A stretch of DNA of 64,000 nucleotides. Source: an uncultured Eubacteriales bacterium. GTDB lineage: Bacteria; Bacillota; Clostridia; Lachnospirales; Lachnospiraceae. Both the position numbers and the translations under genes were made by a program. Where the stretch lies: NCBI GenBank assembly GCA_900539455.1, contig UQCD01000010.1:1-64000 (forward strand), in the 5' to 3' direction. This document shows positions 44,783 to 54,354 of the stretch, one piece after another; position 1 is the stretch's first letter, and each line of letters begins with the position of its first letter. The notes below the pieces were generated by a model. That model saw only the letters and a list, made by a program, of their open reading frames with translations. It was not told where the DNA came from and did not search any database.

Positions 44783-45538
44783 CTATACTCTTTTTTCGTC
44801 CTCGTACTCTATTCCTATAAGCGTAAGTCCACAGGCTGGTGCCTTTGGTCCAGCTGCATCTCTGTTTTCCGCCTCTATAATTTCCTTTATATGCTCTGGT
44901 GGATAAACACCCAGTCCAACCTTCATCAGCGTACCTACTATTATTCTTACCATATTATAAAGAAAGCCATTGCCTGAAATTCTAATATAAATCATTTCAT
45001 CTTTTTTACTAATATCCAGCGAATACACCGTTCTAACTGTATTTTCTACCTGTGTTCTGGCTGAGCAAAAGCTTCTAAAATCATGCTCGCCAATAATATA
45101 CTCACTTGCCTTTTTCATTTTCTCAATATCTAATGGCATATACACAAAGTGGGAATACAATCTTTCTGTTGGCATAGGAAATTTATAATTGTAAATTTTG
45201 TATTCATAAGTTTTTGTACTATTGCAATATCTAGGATGAAAATCTGCTGCCACCTCATAGGATTCTCTAATTCTAATATCCTCTGGGAGTCTTTGATTAA
45301 GGGCAAAGGATATTTTCTGTGCCGGGATTTTTGTTTCTGTATCAAAAACAGCTGCATTGGCAAGGGCGTGAACACCTGAGTCAGTTCTACTTGCACCTAT
45401 AACAGCTATCTTTTCGCCTAATAGGTTAGTAAGCTCTCTATTAATAATTTCTTCCACAGTAATACCATTAATTTGAATTTGCCATCCACAATAATTTGTT
45501 CCGTCATATGCAATTTTTAGAAAAACTCTTTTGCTCAT
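44783..45538 (-). CDS. truA: tRNA pseudouridine(38-40) synthase TruA
   Basis: 251 residues from ATG 45538, chosen because GGAAGG lies 7 nt upstream and the ATGA overlap with ecfT shows coupled translation; a longer frame five codons up includes that site. TruA signatures: catalytic Asp in GASRTDSGVHALAN, FHPRYCNSTKTYEYKI, and YNMVRIIVGTL. Modifies U38-U40 in the anticodon stem. Conserved position after ecfT. Confidence 0.95.
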   Translation of the reverse strand: MSKRVFLKIAYDGTNYCGWQIQINGITVEEIINRELTNLLGEKIAVIGASRTDSGVHALANAAVFDTETKIPAQKISFALNQRLPEDIRIRESYEVAADFHPRYCNSTKTYEYKIYNYKFPMPTERLYSHFVYMPLDIEKMKKASEYIIGEHDFRSFCSARTQVENTVRTVYSLDISKKDEMIYIRISGNGFLYNMVRIIVGTLMKVGLGVYPPEHIKEIIEAENRDAAGPKAPACGLTLIGIEYEDEKRV

Positions 45539-46347
45539 ACAATTACCTTCCATAAAAAGTTACCACCAATTACTAATACTAACAATAATATTAATACCAT
45601 ATAACTTATTTTATCATACTTTTTATAAATAAGCGGTTTCATTTTTGTTCGTCCATCTCCACCCTTATAACATCTTGCCTCCATTGCCATAGCCAGATCC
45701 ATTGCTCTTTTTATAGAAGAAATAATAAGTGGAATAATAAGTGGCACTAAGGCTTTAGCCTTTTTAATAATTCCACCTGTATCAAAATCTGCACCTCTGG
45801 CCATTTGTGCTTTCATTATTTTGTCTGTTTCTTCCACCAAAATAGGTATAAATCTAAATGCAATAGACACCATCATAGAAATATCATGTACCGGCACTTT
45901 TATTTTCTTTAATGGCGAAAAGGCTTTTTCTAAACCGTCTGCAATATCTGTAGGCGTTGTTGTGTATGTAAGAATTGACATTCCCATAATCATTAAGGCC
46001 AGCCTTGCCATAAGCATTGCTCCCTTTAGTAAGCCTTCTATTGTAATAGCAAATATTTTCAAATCTATTAAAACAGTACCCTCTGTAAAAATCACAGAAA
46101 ATATTGCACTAAACAGCAAGAAAAATACTATGGTTTTCAGCCCTTTGAAAATAAATTTAAAGGGTACCTTTGATAATTTAATTATTACTATTAAAAATAT
46201 AGCAGCAATCCCATAACCAATAATATTCTTTGCTAAAAAAAGTGCAATCATATACACCAATGACCCAAAAAGCTTTACTCTTGGGTCAAGGCTGTGAATT
46301 ATTGATTTTTCTTCATAATATTGACCTATTGTAATATCTCTTAACAT
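45535..46347 (-). CDS. ecfT: Energy-coupling factor transmembrane protein EcfT
   Basis: 270 residues, about five to six transmembrane helices. Carries two Ala-Arg-x coupling motifs (MARGADFDTGG and the second AMEARCYKGG) that contact the ATPases. Scaffold of ECF vitamin/micronutrient importers. It overlaps the ATPase gene by 7 bp and truA by 4 bp. The substrate-binding S components are elsewhere. Confidence 0.93.
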   Translation of the reverse strand: MLRDITIGQYYEEKSIIHSLDPRVKLFGSLVYMIALFLAKNIIGYGIAAIFLIVIIKLSKVPFKFIFKGLKTIVFFLLFSAIFSVIFTEGTVLIDLKIFAITIEGLLKGAMLMARLALMIMGMSILTYTTTPTDIADGLEKAFSPLKKIKVPVHDISMMVSIAFRFIPILVEETDKIMKAQMARGADFDTGGIIKKAKALVPLIIPLIISSIKRAMDLAMAMEARCYKGGDGRTKMKPLIYKKYDKISYMVLILLLVLVIGGNFLWKVIV

Positions 46348-48161
46348 ATTATTCCTTCAACTACTTCTCTTGGTGTAATAGCAACTCCGTCACAGCTTAA
46401 ACCTTTTTGCTTTAATTCATCAAATATATAAACTGATTTTGGTGCTGCCAATCCGATTTCTTCTAATTTTTTGTATTGTCTGAATACCTTTCTTGGAGTA
46501 TCATCAAATATTAATTTTCCTTTGCTCATAACTAACAGCCTGTTTGCAAATTTACCCATATCCTCCATACTATGTGAAACAATAACTATTGTAAGTCCTT
46601 CCTTTTCATTAAGCGACTTTAACAGATTAAGAATTTCATCTCTTCCCTTTGGGTCTAATCCAGCTGTAGGCTCATCTAAAATAAGCACCTGTGGCATCAT
46701 TGCCAAAACTCCTGCTATAGCCACACGCCTTTTTTCTCCTCCTGACAGCTCAAAAGGTGAACGATTATAAAATTCCTCTCCTACGCCTACCATAGCAAGC
46801 ACCTTTTTTGCAGTTTCTATTGCCTGCTCCTTATTCATTCCCTTATTTTTTGCTCCAAAGCATACATCCTCTAATACTGTAGACTCAAAAAGCTGATATT
46901 CCGGATACTGGAAAACTATTCCAACATTTTTTCTAAGGTCGCTTAGCTTCTCATTTTTGTCATATATGTTTTTGCCCATATATCTCACCTCTCCGCTGCT
47001 TGCCTGGTTAAGGCCGTTAAGGTGGCAGATAAGAGTAGACTTTCCTGAACCGGTATGACCAATAATTCCAATAATTTCTCCCTGATTTATTTTAAAGCTG
47101 ACACTATCAATAGCCTTTTTCTCATAGGTAGTCCCCTCACCGTATACATAGGAAATATTATCAGCCTCTAAAATAACTTTGTCAGCTTCCTCATAAATAT
47201 TATCGCTGATATTCTTATCACTAATGTTGTTATCAGTTCTAAGGTCATTAATTTTCCTATTTTCATCGTTATTACTTGCTATATTTTTGGTTTTATTATG
47301 TTTTTCTATATATCCTCTGGCAATTATCTGATTAATTAATTCCTCACTGCGAAGTATGCCTCTTGGCATTTCTTTGCCGCTTTTTTCAAGCAAATATGCT
47401 ATTTCTGTAGGCTGTGGCACATCTAAGCCAATTTCATATATTTTTTCTACATTAGAGAAAACCTCTGCTGGAGTTCCCTTTAATGCCACCTTGCCCTTAT
47501 CCATTACATACACATAGTCAGCATCTATTACCTCGTCCATATAATGTGTAACAAGGATTATAGTAACCTTTTCCTTTTTATTTAATTCCTTTATTGTGTT
47601 TATTACTTCTTTTCTTCCGTTTGGATCAAGCATAGCTGTAGGCTCATCTAAAATAATACATTTTGGCTTCATTGCCAGTACACCTGCAATAGCAACTCTT
47701 TGCTTTTGTCCCCCTGATAATTTGTTTGGAGAATGTTTTCTGTATTCAACCATTCCTACTCTTTCTAATGCGTAATTGACTCTTTTCCATATCTCTTCAG
47801 TTTCCACTCCTAGATTTTCCGGACCAAAGCCCACATCCTCCTCTACAATAGTAGCAATTATCTGATTGTCTGGATTTTGGAATACCATACCTGCATTTTG
47901 ACGAATATCCCATATCCTTTCATTCTCCTTAGTATTCATACCTGCCACATATACCTCACCCTCATAAGGCATAAGAATAGCGTTCAAATGCTTTGCAAAG
48001 GTTGACTTGCCTGAACCATTATGCCCGAGTATTGCAATAAAATCTCCTTGCTTTATCTCAAGTGACACATCATCAAGTGCCATTTTATCGCTAATAACCT
48101 TTCCCTCTTCGTCTTTATCTAAAAATCTATGCTTTAAATTTTCTACTTTTATAATGCTCAT
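46341..48161 (-). CDS. ECF transporter ATPase, EcfA1 and EcfA2 fused in one chain
   Basis: 606 residues with two complete ABC domains. Domain 1 (about 1-280, EcfA1-like): GHNGSGKS, LSGGQKQRVAIAG, ILDEPTAML. Domain 2 (about 330-606, EcfA2-like): GHTGSGKS, LSGGEKRRVAIAG, ILDEPTAGL. The two are joined by an Asn/Asp/Lys-rich linker (about 290-330) with no internal stop or ribosome-binding site. In most Firmicutes these are two adjacent genes of about 280 codons. The next genes are ecfT and truA, as usual. Confidence 0.9.
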   Translation of the reverse strand: MSIIKVENLKHRFLDKDEEGKVISDKMALDDVSLEIKQGDFIAILGHNGSGKSTFAKHLNAILMPYEGEVYVAGMNTKENERIWDIRQNAGMVFQNPDNQIIATIVEEDVGFGPENLGVETEEIWKRVNYALERVGMVEYRKHSPNKLSGGQKQRVAIAGVLAMKPKCIILDEPTAMLDPNGRKEVINTIKELNKKEKVTIILVTHYMDEVIDADYVYVMDKGKVALKGTPAEVFSNVEKIYEIGLDVPQPTEIAYLLEKSGKEMPRGILRSEELINQIIARGYIEKHNKTKNIASNNDENRKINDLRTDNNISDKNISDNIYEEADKVILEADNISYVYGEGTTYEKKAIDSVSFKINQGEIIGIIGHTGSGKSTLICHLNGLNQASSGEVRYMGKNIYDKNEKLSDLRKNVGIVFQYPEYQLFESTVLEDVCFGAKNKGMNKEQAIETAKKVLAMVGVGEEFYNRSPFELSGGEKRRVAIAGVLAMMPQVLILDEPTAGLDPKGRDEILNLLKSLNEKEGLTIVIVSHSMEDMGKFANRLLVMSKGKLIFDDTPRKVFRQYKKLEEIGLAAPKSVYIFDELKQKGLSCDGVAITPREVVEGIIC

Positions 48162-48356
48162 AATTTATTTCTATTTAATGTAAATCAATTCTAGTCTTAT
48201 GGTTAACAATTACCAATTTTATATTATAACATTACATAATTCAATAGTTTTAATCTATTTTCTTCCTTATTCTTGATACTTTAATTAAAGTATATTATTA
48301 TATAGTGGTATTAAAAAGACTAAACAATAACTCAATATTAGGATGGTAATTATAAA

Positions 48357-49121
48357 ATGAAGTTAAAATATTTATCAGCTTTAACACTTACTATTGCAAC
48401 CTTATCCCTATGTGGCTGTAATGAAAGCAATAACAGCAGCACCCAAAACACCACTACAGCTATAAATGCCGTTACTACCCATAATCTGGCTACTACAGCC
48501 CCTATTGAAACTACTACTACAGAGCCAGCTACAGTTTATAATAATGACGGAACCAGACCAGATGTTGTAAACTTTTATATTTTCCATGACAGCACAGGCA
48601 CAAGGGATAGACTTTCAGAGTTTTATGGTCCTTTTGTTGAAGGACAGGATATTAGAACCTTTGCAGCCTTTACTACTGCTGATGATTCGGTATATGGCAG
48701 CAGGTTTGCCGATATGTGGTTTCCTAAATGGGAAGCCTACTCAAATTCCAGTGAATGTAAAATAGGCTATAAAATCCATATTTACCTAAAAAATGGTGAT
48801 GTAGTTGAGAAAAATATTCTTTCTCCAACAGATGTAGTTTACGATTACACCCAATATGTAGAAACTTGGATTTATGATGATGTTCATCACGCCGCCGGTC
48901 AATGGTACAGCCACCTTACAGAAGCTGATATGAATAATGATACAGTAATTACCTCCGTAAAATTAACCTGTGGTCCCAGAATAGGCGAGGTTGACTATAT
49001 TGTACTTGATACCTTTGTATACACAGGCAAAGAGCAGTTTGACGAAAATGGTGATTATATTGGACCAATTAAAGCTAGTGTAAAGGTAAATCGCGCCGAT
49101 ACCGAAAGCTATGTAAAATAG
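48357..49121 (+). CDS. Lipoprotein of unknown function
   Basis: 254 residues. Signal peptide with lipobox LSLCGC (Cys near residue 20-22), a Thr/Ser/Asn-rich spacer to about residue 65, then a mixed beta-rich domain without recognised family. AGGATGG precedes the start. Located between ecfA and the convergent PIG-L gene, in the block that separates rplQ from ecfA. Confidence 0.75.
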   Translation: MKLKYLSALTLTIATLSLCGCNESNNSSTQNTTTAINAVTTHNLATTAPIETTTTEPATVYNNDGTRPDVVNFYIFHDSTGTRDRLSEFYGPFVEGQDIRTFAAFTTADDSVYGSRFADMWFPKWEAYSNSSECKIGYKIHIYLKNGDVVEKNILSPTDVVYDYTQYVETWIYDDVHHAAGQWYSHLTEADMNNDTVITSVKLTCGPRIGEVDYIVLDTFVYTGKEQFDENGDYIGPIKASVKVNRADTESYVK

Positions 49122-49130
49122 TATTAATAC

Positions 49131-49168
49131 AAAAAGCTGTCACGCAAACTTATCGTGACAGCTTTTTT
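49131..49168. terminator. Terminator of the lipoprotein gene
   Basis: Perfect 14-bp arms AAAAAGCTGTCACG / CGTGACAGCTTTTT with a 9-nt loop and a T tract (49131-49168). Confidence 0.88.
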
Positions 49169-49232
49169 AACAATTATCCGTTACTTACCCTTATTACCTT
49201 CTATTATTTATTATTACTTATTTTACCTATTA

Positions 49233-50681
49233 TTACTTATTTTTATTTACTTTTTTCTTCTTTCTTCTCTGACTTTTCTTGGCAGTTCTAATAAGTAATA
49301 CAAAATATGTAATAATTACTATAACGGCAACTATCAGAATTACTATAACAACTATTGTAATAACCATTGCCTTATCATTTCTTTGTTTCTCAGCTAAGTC
49401 ATTGTTTTCCTGCTCTTTTCTACTTGCTTCCTCTATACTTTGTGCTTCAGCTATAGACTGGCTTTCCTTAATGCTTTCTTCCTCAGCTTTTCTTCTCTCC
49501 TCCTCAGCCTGAGTTTTATAGTCAACAATATGCTCCATTATGTCATTTGTAGTATCTACGCCTACAGTTGTTCTATAAAGACCGTATTTTGCACAGCTGT
49601 ATTCGTACTCATCATCTACATAAAACCAGCACCATTGCTGCGATACATGCTTTTTATAGCTTTCACTGGCAACCTCTAGGGTTGTTTTACCGCCAAACCT
49701 CTCTAAAGGCTTTCTGCAATCTAAGGTAATCTGGTTTTTGGAATAAAGATGCAGGTATGTTTTTGGGACATCCCATACTCCATACTTTGTAGCTGACTCT
49801 GGGTATGAATCTGCATCCATGCTTACCTCTACAGCCTTTTCCATAGCATAAGCTGTAAGCTTATGTGTACCGTGACCATATTCTCCATTTTCATCCTGTG
49901 CAACAGCTACCTGTGGCTTAAATTTTCTAAGCATTTCCACCACAAAGCTAATTGCATTATCCTCTCCAAACATTTCCTTAGCCTTGTCTAAATCGTCTGC
50001 ATAGGCATCATAAAAATCACCTGTATATGGATAATGGCGCACTCCTGCATGCCAAAGACCATCTAATTTTTCATGCTCTCTAATATTAGCTCCAGTCCAA
50101 TATTCTGAAAAATACACTACCTGAACATCGTAATTTTTTTCACCTGCATAATATGGAATAATACCACCAAAAAACAGTATTTCATCATCTGCGTGGGTAG
50201 ATAATAACAAAATGTCAGCCTTTTCACACATTGGCTCCCATATTTGTACATCCTCTGGCAAATCTCCTTCCCCATAACAATAAATATCACTTATTGTATT
50301 ACCCTTGTCTGCAATTATAGTAAATTCGGTCATTAACTGGTCAAACTCTATATATTCGTGAAGGAAACCATTTTTACCTTTGCCTTCCTGCTTGCCAGCC
50401 ACCTCCAAAGTCCATTCATTAACAGGCTTTCCCCATATAATGTACACACCCTTTGCCGGTGCATTTAGAGTAACCTTTGCACTTTCACCTGCGTTTAAGG
50501 TAACATTTGTATCATAAGAGCCATCTAAAACATTCTGGTCACTACTTCCATTTGAGAAGCTTACATTAGCATCAATTTTTGTTGCTGTAGCTGCTTTTAC
50601 CTCTGACCCATTAAAAGCTAGTCCAACTATTACAGCCATTGCAGCTATGGCTAATTTAAGCATATTCTTGCCTTTTTTCAT
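49233..50681 (-). CDS. Exported PIG-L family deacetylase
   Basis: 482 residues. Signal peptide (about 8-30), a beta-rich N-terminal part, then a PIG-L/LmbE deacetylase domain (about 150-300) with the zinc motif STHADDE and the second ligand GHGTHK. A Glu/Lys/Ala-rich coiled coil and a C-terminal membrane helix (about 440-465) follow. Family members remove acetyl groups from N-acetyl sugars; surface localisation suggests a wall glycan or glycolipid target. Confidence 0.85.
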   Translation of the reverse strand: MKKGKNMLKLAIAAMAVIVGLAFNGSEVKAATATKIDANVSFSNGSSDQNVLDGSYDTNVTLNAGESAKVTLNAPAKGVYIIWGKPVNEWTLEVAGKQEGKGKNGFLHEYIEFDQLMTEFTIIADKGNTISDIYCYGEGDLPEDVQIWEPMCEKADILLLSTHADDEILFFGGIIPYYAGEKNYDVQVVYFSEYWTGANIREHEKLDGLWHAGVRHYPYTGDFYDAYADDLDKAKEMFGEDNAISFVVEMLRKFKPQVAVAQDENGEYGHGTHKLTAYAMEKAVEVSMDADSYPESATKYGVWDVPKTYLHLYSKNQITLDCRKPLERFGGKTTLEVASESYKKHVSQQWCWFYVDDEYEYSCAKYGLYRTTVGVDTTNDIMEHIVDYKTQAEEERRKAEEESIKESQSIAEAQSIEEASRKEQENNDLAEKQRNDKAMVITIVVIVILIVAVIVIITYFVLLIRTAKKSQRRKKKKVNKNK

Positions 50682-50873
50682 ATATTCTACCTTCCTGCTG
50701 TGTTTTTCTATATTCTACATATTTCCCACCTATTTAACAGCATTATTCTTACCTGTCCCCCTCTTAAGATTTATATATCTACCACTACCTTGTACATTTT
50801 ACCCCATTCTATATAAACTTTCATCTTATTTTCTTTTTTATTCTATGTACAATTCAAATATTTTTTATAAACA

Positions 50874-50923
50874 ACTAAAAACTGCCACACTAGAAATATG
50901 TACTTACTTTCAAGTGTGACAGT
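50874..50923 (-). terminator. Terminator of the alpha operon after rplQ
   Basis: Arms ACTGTCACACT / AGTGTGGCAGT on the minus strand (50913-50923 and 50881-50891) with one mismatch, followed by TTTTTAGTT. Confidence 0.75.
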
Positions 50924-50973
50924 CATCTTAATATTTAATTCAAATCAATTAAGCAAGCTTGAATATGTTTTAA

Positions 50974-51510
50974 TTATACTAATTCAAGTACAACTTCCAT
51001 AGCTGCATCGCCTTTTCTCTGGCCAATCTTGATGATTCTTGTGTAACCACCCTTACGATCTGCATACTTTGGAGCATATTCATTGAATAACTTATCTGTT
51101 AAATCAACTGACTTTGTGTTTTTCTTCTTTCCAGCCTGAGCAGTTGGAACTTCCTTAACTGTGTAAAGAACCTGCTTCATCTGTCTTCTAGCATGAAGTC
51201 TTGAAGGTAAATCCTTGTTGATTTTCTTTTCAACTGTATCGAACTTTGTAACCTTCTTGCCATCAACTTCTTCTTTAACTCTCTTGCCATCTTTATCTTT
51301 AACAGCAACCTTAGCCTGAACAGTAACTTCTTCAAAGTTATCCTTTTCCTTGATTGCTAATGCGATTAAACCTTCAGCTACCTTACGGATTTCCTTTGCC
51401 TTAGCCTCTGTTGTAATAATCTTACCATTTTCAAGTAAGCTTGTTACCTGTGCTCTGATTAATGCTTTTCTCTGTGCTGTTGTTCTACTAAGCTTTCTAT
51501 ATCCAGCCAT
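50974..51510 (-). CDS. rplQ: 50S ribosomal protein L17, extended form
   Basis: 178 residues against about 120 for typical L17. The core (AGYRKLSRTTAQRKALIR, LPSRLHARRQ, RKGGYTRI) is intact. A Lys/Asp/Glu-rich insertion lies at about residues 65-105 and a shorter one near 115-130. Last gene of the alpha operon; terminator follows. Extended L17 forms occur in some clostridia. Confidence 0.95.
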   Translation of the reverse strand: MAGYRKLSRTTAQRKALIRAQVTSLLENGKIITTEAKAKEIRKVAEGLIALAIKEKDNFEEVTVQAKVAVKDKDGKRVKEEVDGKKVTKFDTVEKKINKDLPSRLHARRQMKQVLYTVKEVPTAQAGKKKNTKSVDLTDKLFNEYAPKYADRKGGYTRIIKIGQRKGDAAMEVVLELV

Positions 51511-51603
51511 TTGATTTTACCTCCATTTGTGGAACACTTAACCATACGCTTACGGTTTTATTGATTAAATGCTTTAATTCCATAAATATTTTCGTTACTG
51601 TGA

Positions 51604-52563
51604 TTATTCATCACCTGAGCTTAACTGTAATCCTAACTCTTTAAGCTTTGCTAAAACTTCTTCTAATGACTTACGGCCTAAGTTTCTAACCTTCATCATA
51701 TCCTCTGATGTTTTGCTTGTAAGTTCTGAAACAGTATTGATGCCAGCTCTCTTTAAGCAGTTATATGAACGAACAGATAATTCTAATTCATCAATGTTCA
51801 TATCCATAACTCTTTGAGTTTCGTTTTCTTCTCTTTCTATCATAACGTCAACCTTCTGAGCGCTTTCTGATAAATCGATGAAGAGATTTAAATGCTCGCT
51901 TAATACCTTAGCAGCAAGGCTTACAGCCTCATCTGGAGCTAATGTTCCATTTGTATATACTTCTAAAGTAAGCTTGTCAAAATCTGTGATTTGACCAACA
52001 CGAGTATTCTGGATTGATAAATTAACTCTTTCAACAGGAGTATAAATTGAATCAACAGCGATAACGCCTATTGGTAATTCATCATTCTTGTTTTTATCTG
52101 AGCTAACATATCCTCTACCTTTTGTAATGGTAAGTTCCATATATAGTTTGCTATCAGCTCCACCACTAAGTGTAGCAATAACTAAGTCAGGATTTAAGAT
52201 TTCTACATCTGCATCTACCTGAATATCTGCTGCTGTTACAACTCTTTCGCCTGTAACATCAATGTATGCAATCTTAGGTTCATCTGTTTCGCTATTATTC
52301 TTAATAGCTAAGCTCTTGATGTTCATGATAATTTCAGTTACATCTTCCTTGACACCAGGAATTGAGCTGAACTCATGAAGAATACCATCTATTCTTACCT
52401 GACTAACGGCAGCACCTGGTAATGAAGAAAGCATAATTCTTCTAAGTGAGTTACCAAGTGTTGTGCCGTATCCTCTTTCAAGAGGTTCTACAACAAATTT
52501 ACCATATCTTTTATCATCTGAGATTTCTGCTATCTCAATATTTGGTTTTTCGAAATCGAACAT
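51604..52563 (-). CDS. rpoA: DNA-directed RNA polymerase alpha subunit
   Basis: 319 residues. N-terminal assembly domain (RGYGTTLGNSLRRIMLSSLPG, TLEVYTNGT) and the C-terminal domain for UP-element and activator contact (ELELSVRSYNCLKRAGI, LGRKSLEEVLAKL). Operon position between rpsD and rplQ is standard. Confidence 0.97.
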   Translation of the reverse strand: MFDFEKPNIEIAEISDDKRYGKFVVEPLERGYGTTLGNSLRRIMLSSLPGAAVSQVRIDGILHEFSSIPGVKEDVTEIIMNIKSLAIKNNSETDEPKIAYIDVTGERVVTAADIQVDADVEILNPDLVIATLSGGADSKLYMELTITKGRGYVSSDKNKNDELPIGVIAVDSIYTPVERVNLSIQNTRVGQITDFDKLTLEVYTNGTLAPDEAVSLAAKVLSEHLNLFIDLSESAQKVDVMIEREENETQRVMDMNIDELELSVRSYNCLKRAGINTVSELTSKTSEDMMKVRNLGRKSLEEVLAKLKELGLQLSSGDE

Positions 52564-52599
52564 AAGGCCCCTCCTTCTATGGATTCGTCAGACTACTTA

Positions 52600-53193
52600 T
52601 TATTTTGAGTATAATTCGACGATAAGCATTTCGTTTACTGGTACGTCGATAACTTCTCTGCTAGGTATCTGCTTTACAGTACCTTTAAGGTTTTCGTGAT
52701 CTGCTTCAAGCCATTCAGGAACAAGTCTACCTTCTGTTACTTCAAGAATGTCTTTGTATCTCTGAGAAGCTTTGCTCTTTTCTCTAATTTCAATAACATC
52801 TCCAGCCTTTACAAGGTATGATGGGATGTTTACGCATTTGCCATTTACAAGAACATGCTTATGATCAACGATCTGTCTAGCTTCCTTTCTTGTTCTGGCA
52901 TATCCTAAACGGAAGATTACATTGTCAAGTCTTGTTTCAAGGATAACCATAAGGTTTTCACCTGTTAATCCCTGCATTCTTTCAGCCTTGTTAAAGTAAT
53001 TTCTGAAAGGTTTTTCTAATACACCATAAATAAATTTAGCCTTCTGCTTTTCTCTTAACTGAAGACCATATTCGCTAATCTTCTTATTAGCTCTCTTTAA
53101 TTCTCTATTTGACTTCTTGTCAATTCCTAAATAAATTGGATCCAAGCCAAGTGATCTACATCTTTTAAGTACAGGAACTCTATTTACTGCCAT
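52600..53193 (-). CDS. rpsD: 30S ribosomal protein S4
   Basis: 197 residues with the S4 RNA-binding domain (ETRLDNVIFRLGYARTRKEA, VDHKHVLVNGKCVNIPSY). The N-terminus lacks a zinc Cys cluster (Cys-free type). S4 nucleates small-subunit assembly and represses its own operon in other bacteria; a regulatory leader might exist upstream of rpsM. Confidence 0.97.
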   Translation of the reverse strand: MAVNRVPVLKRCRSLGLDPIYLGIDKKSNRELKRANKKISEYGLQLREKQKAKFIYGVLEKPFRNYFNKAERMQGLTGENLMVILETRLDNVIFRLGYARTRKEARQIVDHKHVLVNGKCVNIPSYLVKAGDVIEIREKSKASQRYKDILEVTEGRLVPEWLEADHENLKGTVKQIPSREVIDVPVNEMLIVELYSK

Positions 53194-53209
53194 CTATCTG
53201 CACCTCCTA

Positions 53210-53602
53210 TTAGACTCTTCTACGCTTTGGTGGGCGGCAACCGTTATGTGGAACTGGAGTAACATCTTTAATACTTGTTACTTCAAGACCGCTTGCTGAA
53301 AGAGCACGGATTGCTGCTTCTCGTCCTGAACCAGGACCTTTTACCATAACATCTACTGATTTTAAGCCGTGTACTAAAGCTGCCTTTGTAGCAGTTTCAG
53401 CTGCCATCTGAGCTGCATAAGGAGTAGATTTCTTTGAACCTCTAAATCCTAGACCACCAGCACTAGCCCATGATAAAGCATTACCTTCAGTATCTGTTAA
53501 TGTAACGATTGTATTGTTGAAAGATGCCTGAATATGTGCCTGTCCGCGTTCAACGTTTTTCTTTACACGCTTTTTTGTCACTTTCTTTGTAACTTTAGCC
53601 AT
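53210..53602 (-). CDS. rpsK: 30S ribosomal protein S11
   Basis: 130 residues with GQAHIQASFNNTIVTLTD and GPGSGREAAIRAL and the C-terminal HNGCRPPKRRRV. Platform protein of the small subunit, interacting with S18 and the mRNA exit region. 38 bp after rpsM, 16 bp before rpsD. Confidence 0.97.
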   Translation of the reverse strand: MAKVTKKVTKKRVKKNVERGQAHIQASFNNTIVTLTDTEGNALSWASAGGLGFRGSKKSTPYAAQMAAETATKAALVHGLKSVDVMVKGPGSGREAAIRALSASGLEVTSIKDVTPVPHNGCRPPKRRRV

Positions 53603-53640
53603 TTTAAACTAACCTCCCTTATGGGTTCTATCAATGATTA

Positions 53641-54009
53641 TTATTTTTTCTTGTTTGCAACTGTTCTCTTAGGACCTTTTCTAGTTCTAGCATTAGTCTT
53701 TGTTTTCTGACCACGAACTGGAAGTCCTTTTCTATGACGAATGCCTCTGTAGCATCCAATTTCCTGTAATCTCTTAATGTTTAAAGCGATTTCTCTTTTT
53801 AAATCACCTTCTACAATATGATTTTCATCGATTACTGCACTTATCTTCTTAACTTCATCATCTGTTAAGTCTCTAACACGAGTATCTGGATTAACACCAG
53901 CAGCTTCAAGGATCTTTGTAGCGCTAACTCTTCCAATACCATAGATATAAGTTAATCCGATTTCAATACGCTTTTCTCTTGGTAAATCAACACCTGAAAT
54001 ACGAGCCAT
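53641..54009 (-). CDS. rpsM: 30S ribosomal protein S13
   Basis: 122 residues, ARISGVDLPREKRIEIGLTY at the start, the GIRHRKGLPVRGQ motif and basic C-terminal tail that contacts the P-site tRNA. First gene after a 345-bp gap that contains the rpmJ terminator, so likely the first gene of its own transcription unit. Confidence 0.97.
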   Translation of the reverse strand: MARISGVDLPREKRIEIGLTYIYGIGRVSATKILEAAGVNPDTRVRDLTDDEVKKISAVIDENHIVEGDLKREIALNIKRLQEIGCYRGIRHRKGLPVRGQKTKTNARTRKGPKRTVANKKK

Positions 54010-54354
54010 GTGTGTATTACACCTCCATCAATAATCTTCCTAAGAAATATACCTCTTTCGTAGCCCGTCAATAAATTGCCGTCTGAAATGTGTACGCGAC
54101 ATATACTTCTTTATCTTTGTTTCATTTTGTGAATAAATTCACTACAGGACAAGTTTTAGGTCGTCCTGCATTCACCACCATAATAATGGTTATAGTCATA
54201 TAGACTATTCTATTAAAAGCAATTTTCCAATATTTCACATTAACCTTTGAGAGTAACAGGTTAAACGCTTCCTAGTGTTTCATTGCTGCAGCCGCATGCT
54301 TAGACGCACAAAAACCGAGTTTTAGTGTGTAAAACTCTTGTAATAATATAATTA
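54010..54354 (-). promoter_or_regulatory. rpmJ-rpsM intergenic region, probable rpsM leader
   Basis: About 345 bp. The terminator of rpmJ lies at its right end (54307-54337). On the minus strand it holds hairpins TTAACCT-loop-AGGTTAA (about 54240-54265) and CAGGAC-loop-GTCCTG (about 54145-54170) before rpsM. A clear promoter was not found. The stem-loops are candidates for an S4- or S13-type autoregulatory leader. Confidence 0.45.
54307..54337 (-). terminator. Terminator after rpmJ
   Basis: On the minus strand GAGTTTTA-CACAC-TAAAACTC followed by GGTTTTTGTG (54317-54337 plus T tract). Ends the S10-spc transcription or acts as an attenuator before rpsM. Confidence 0.8.
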
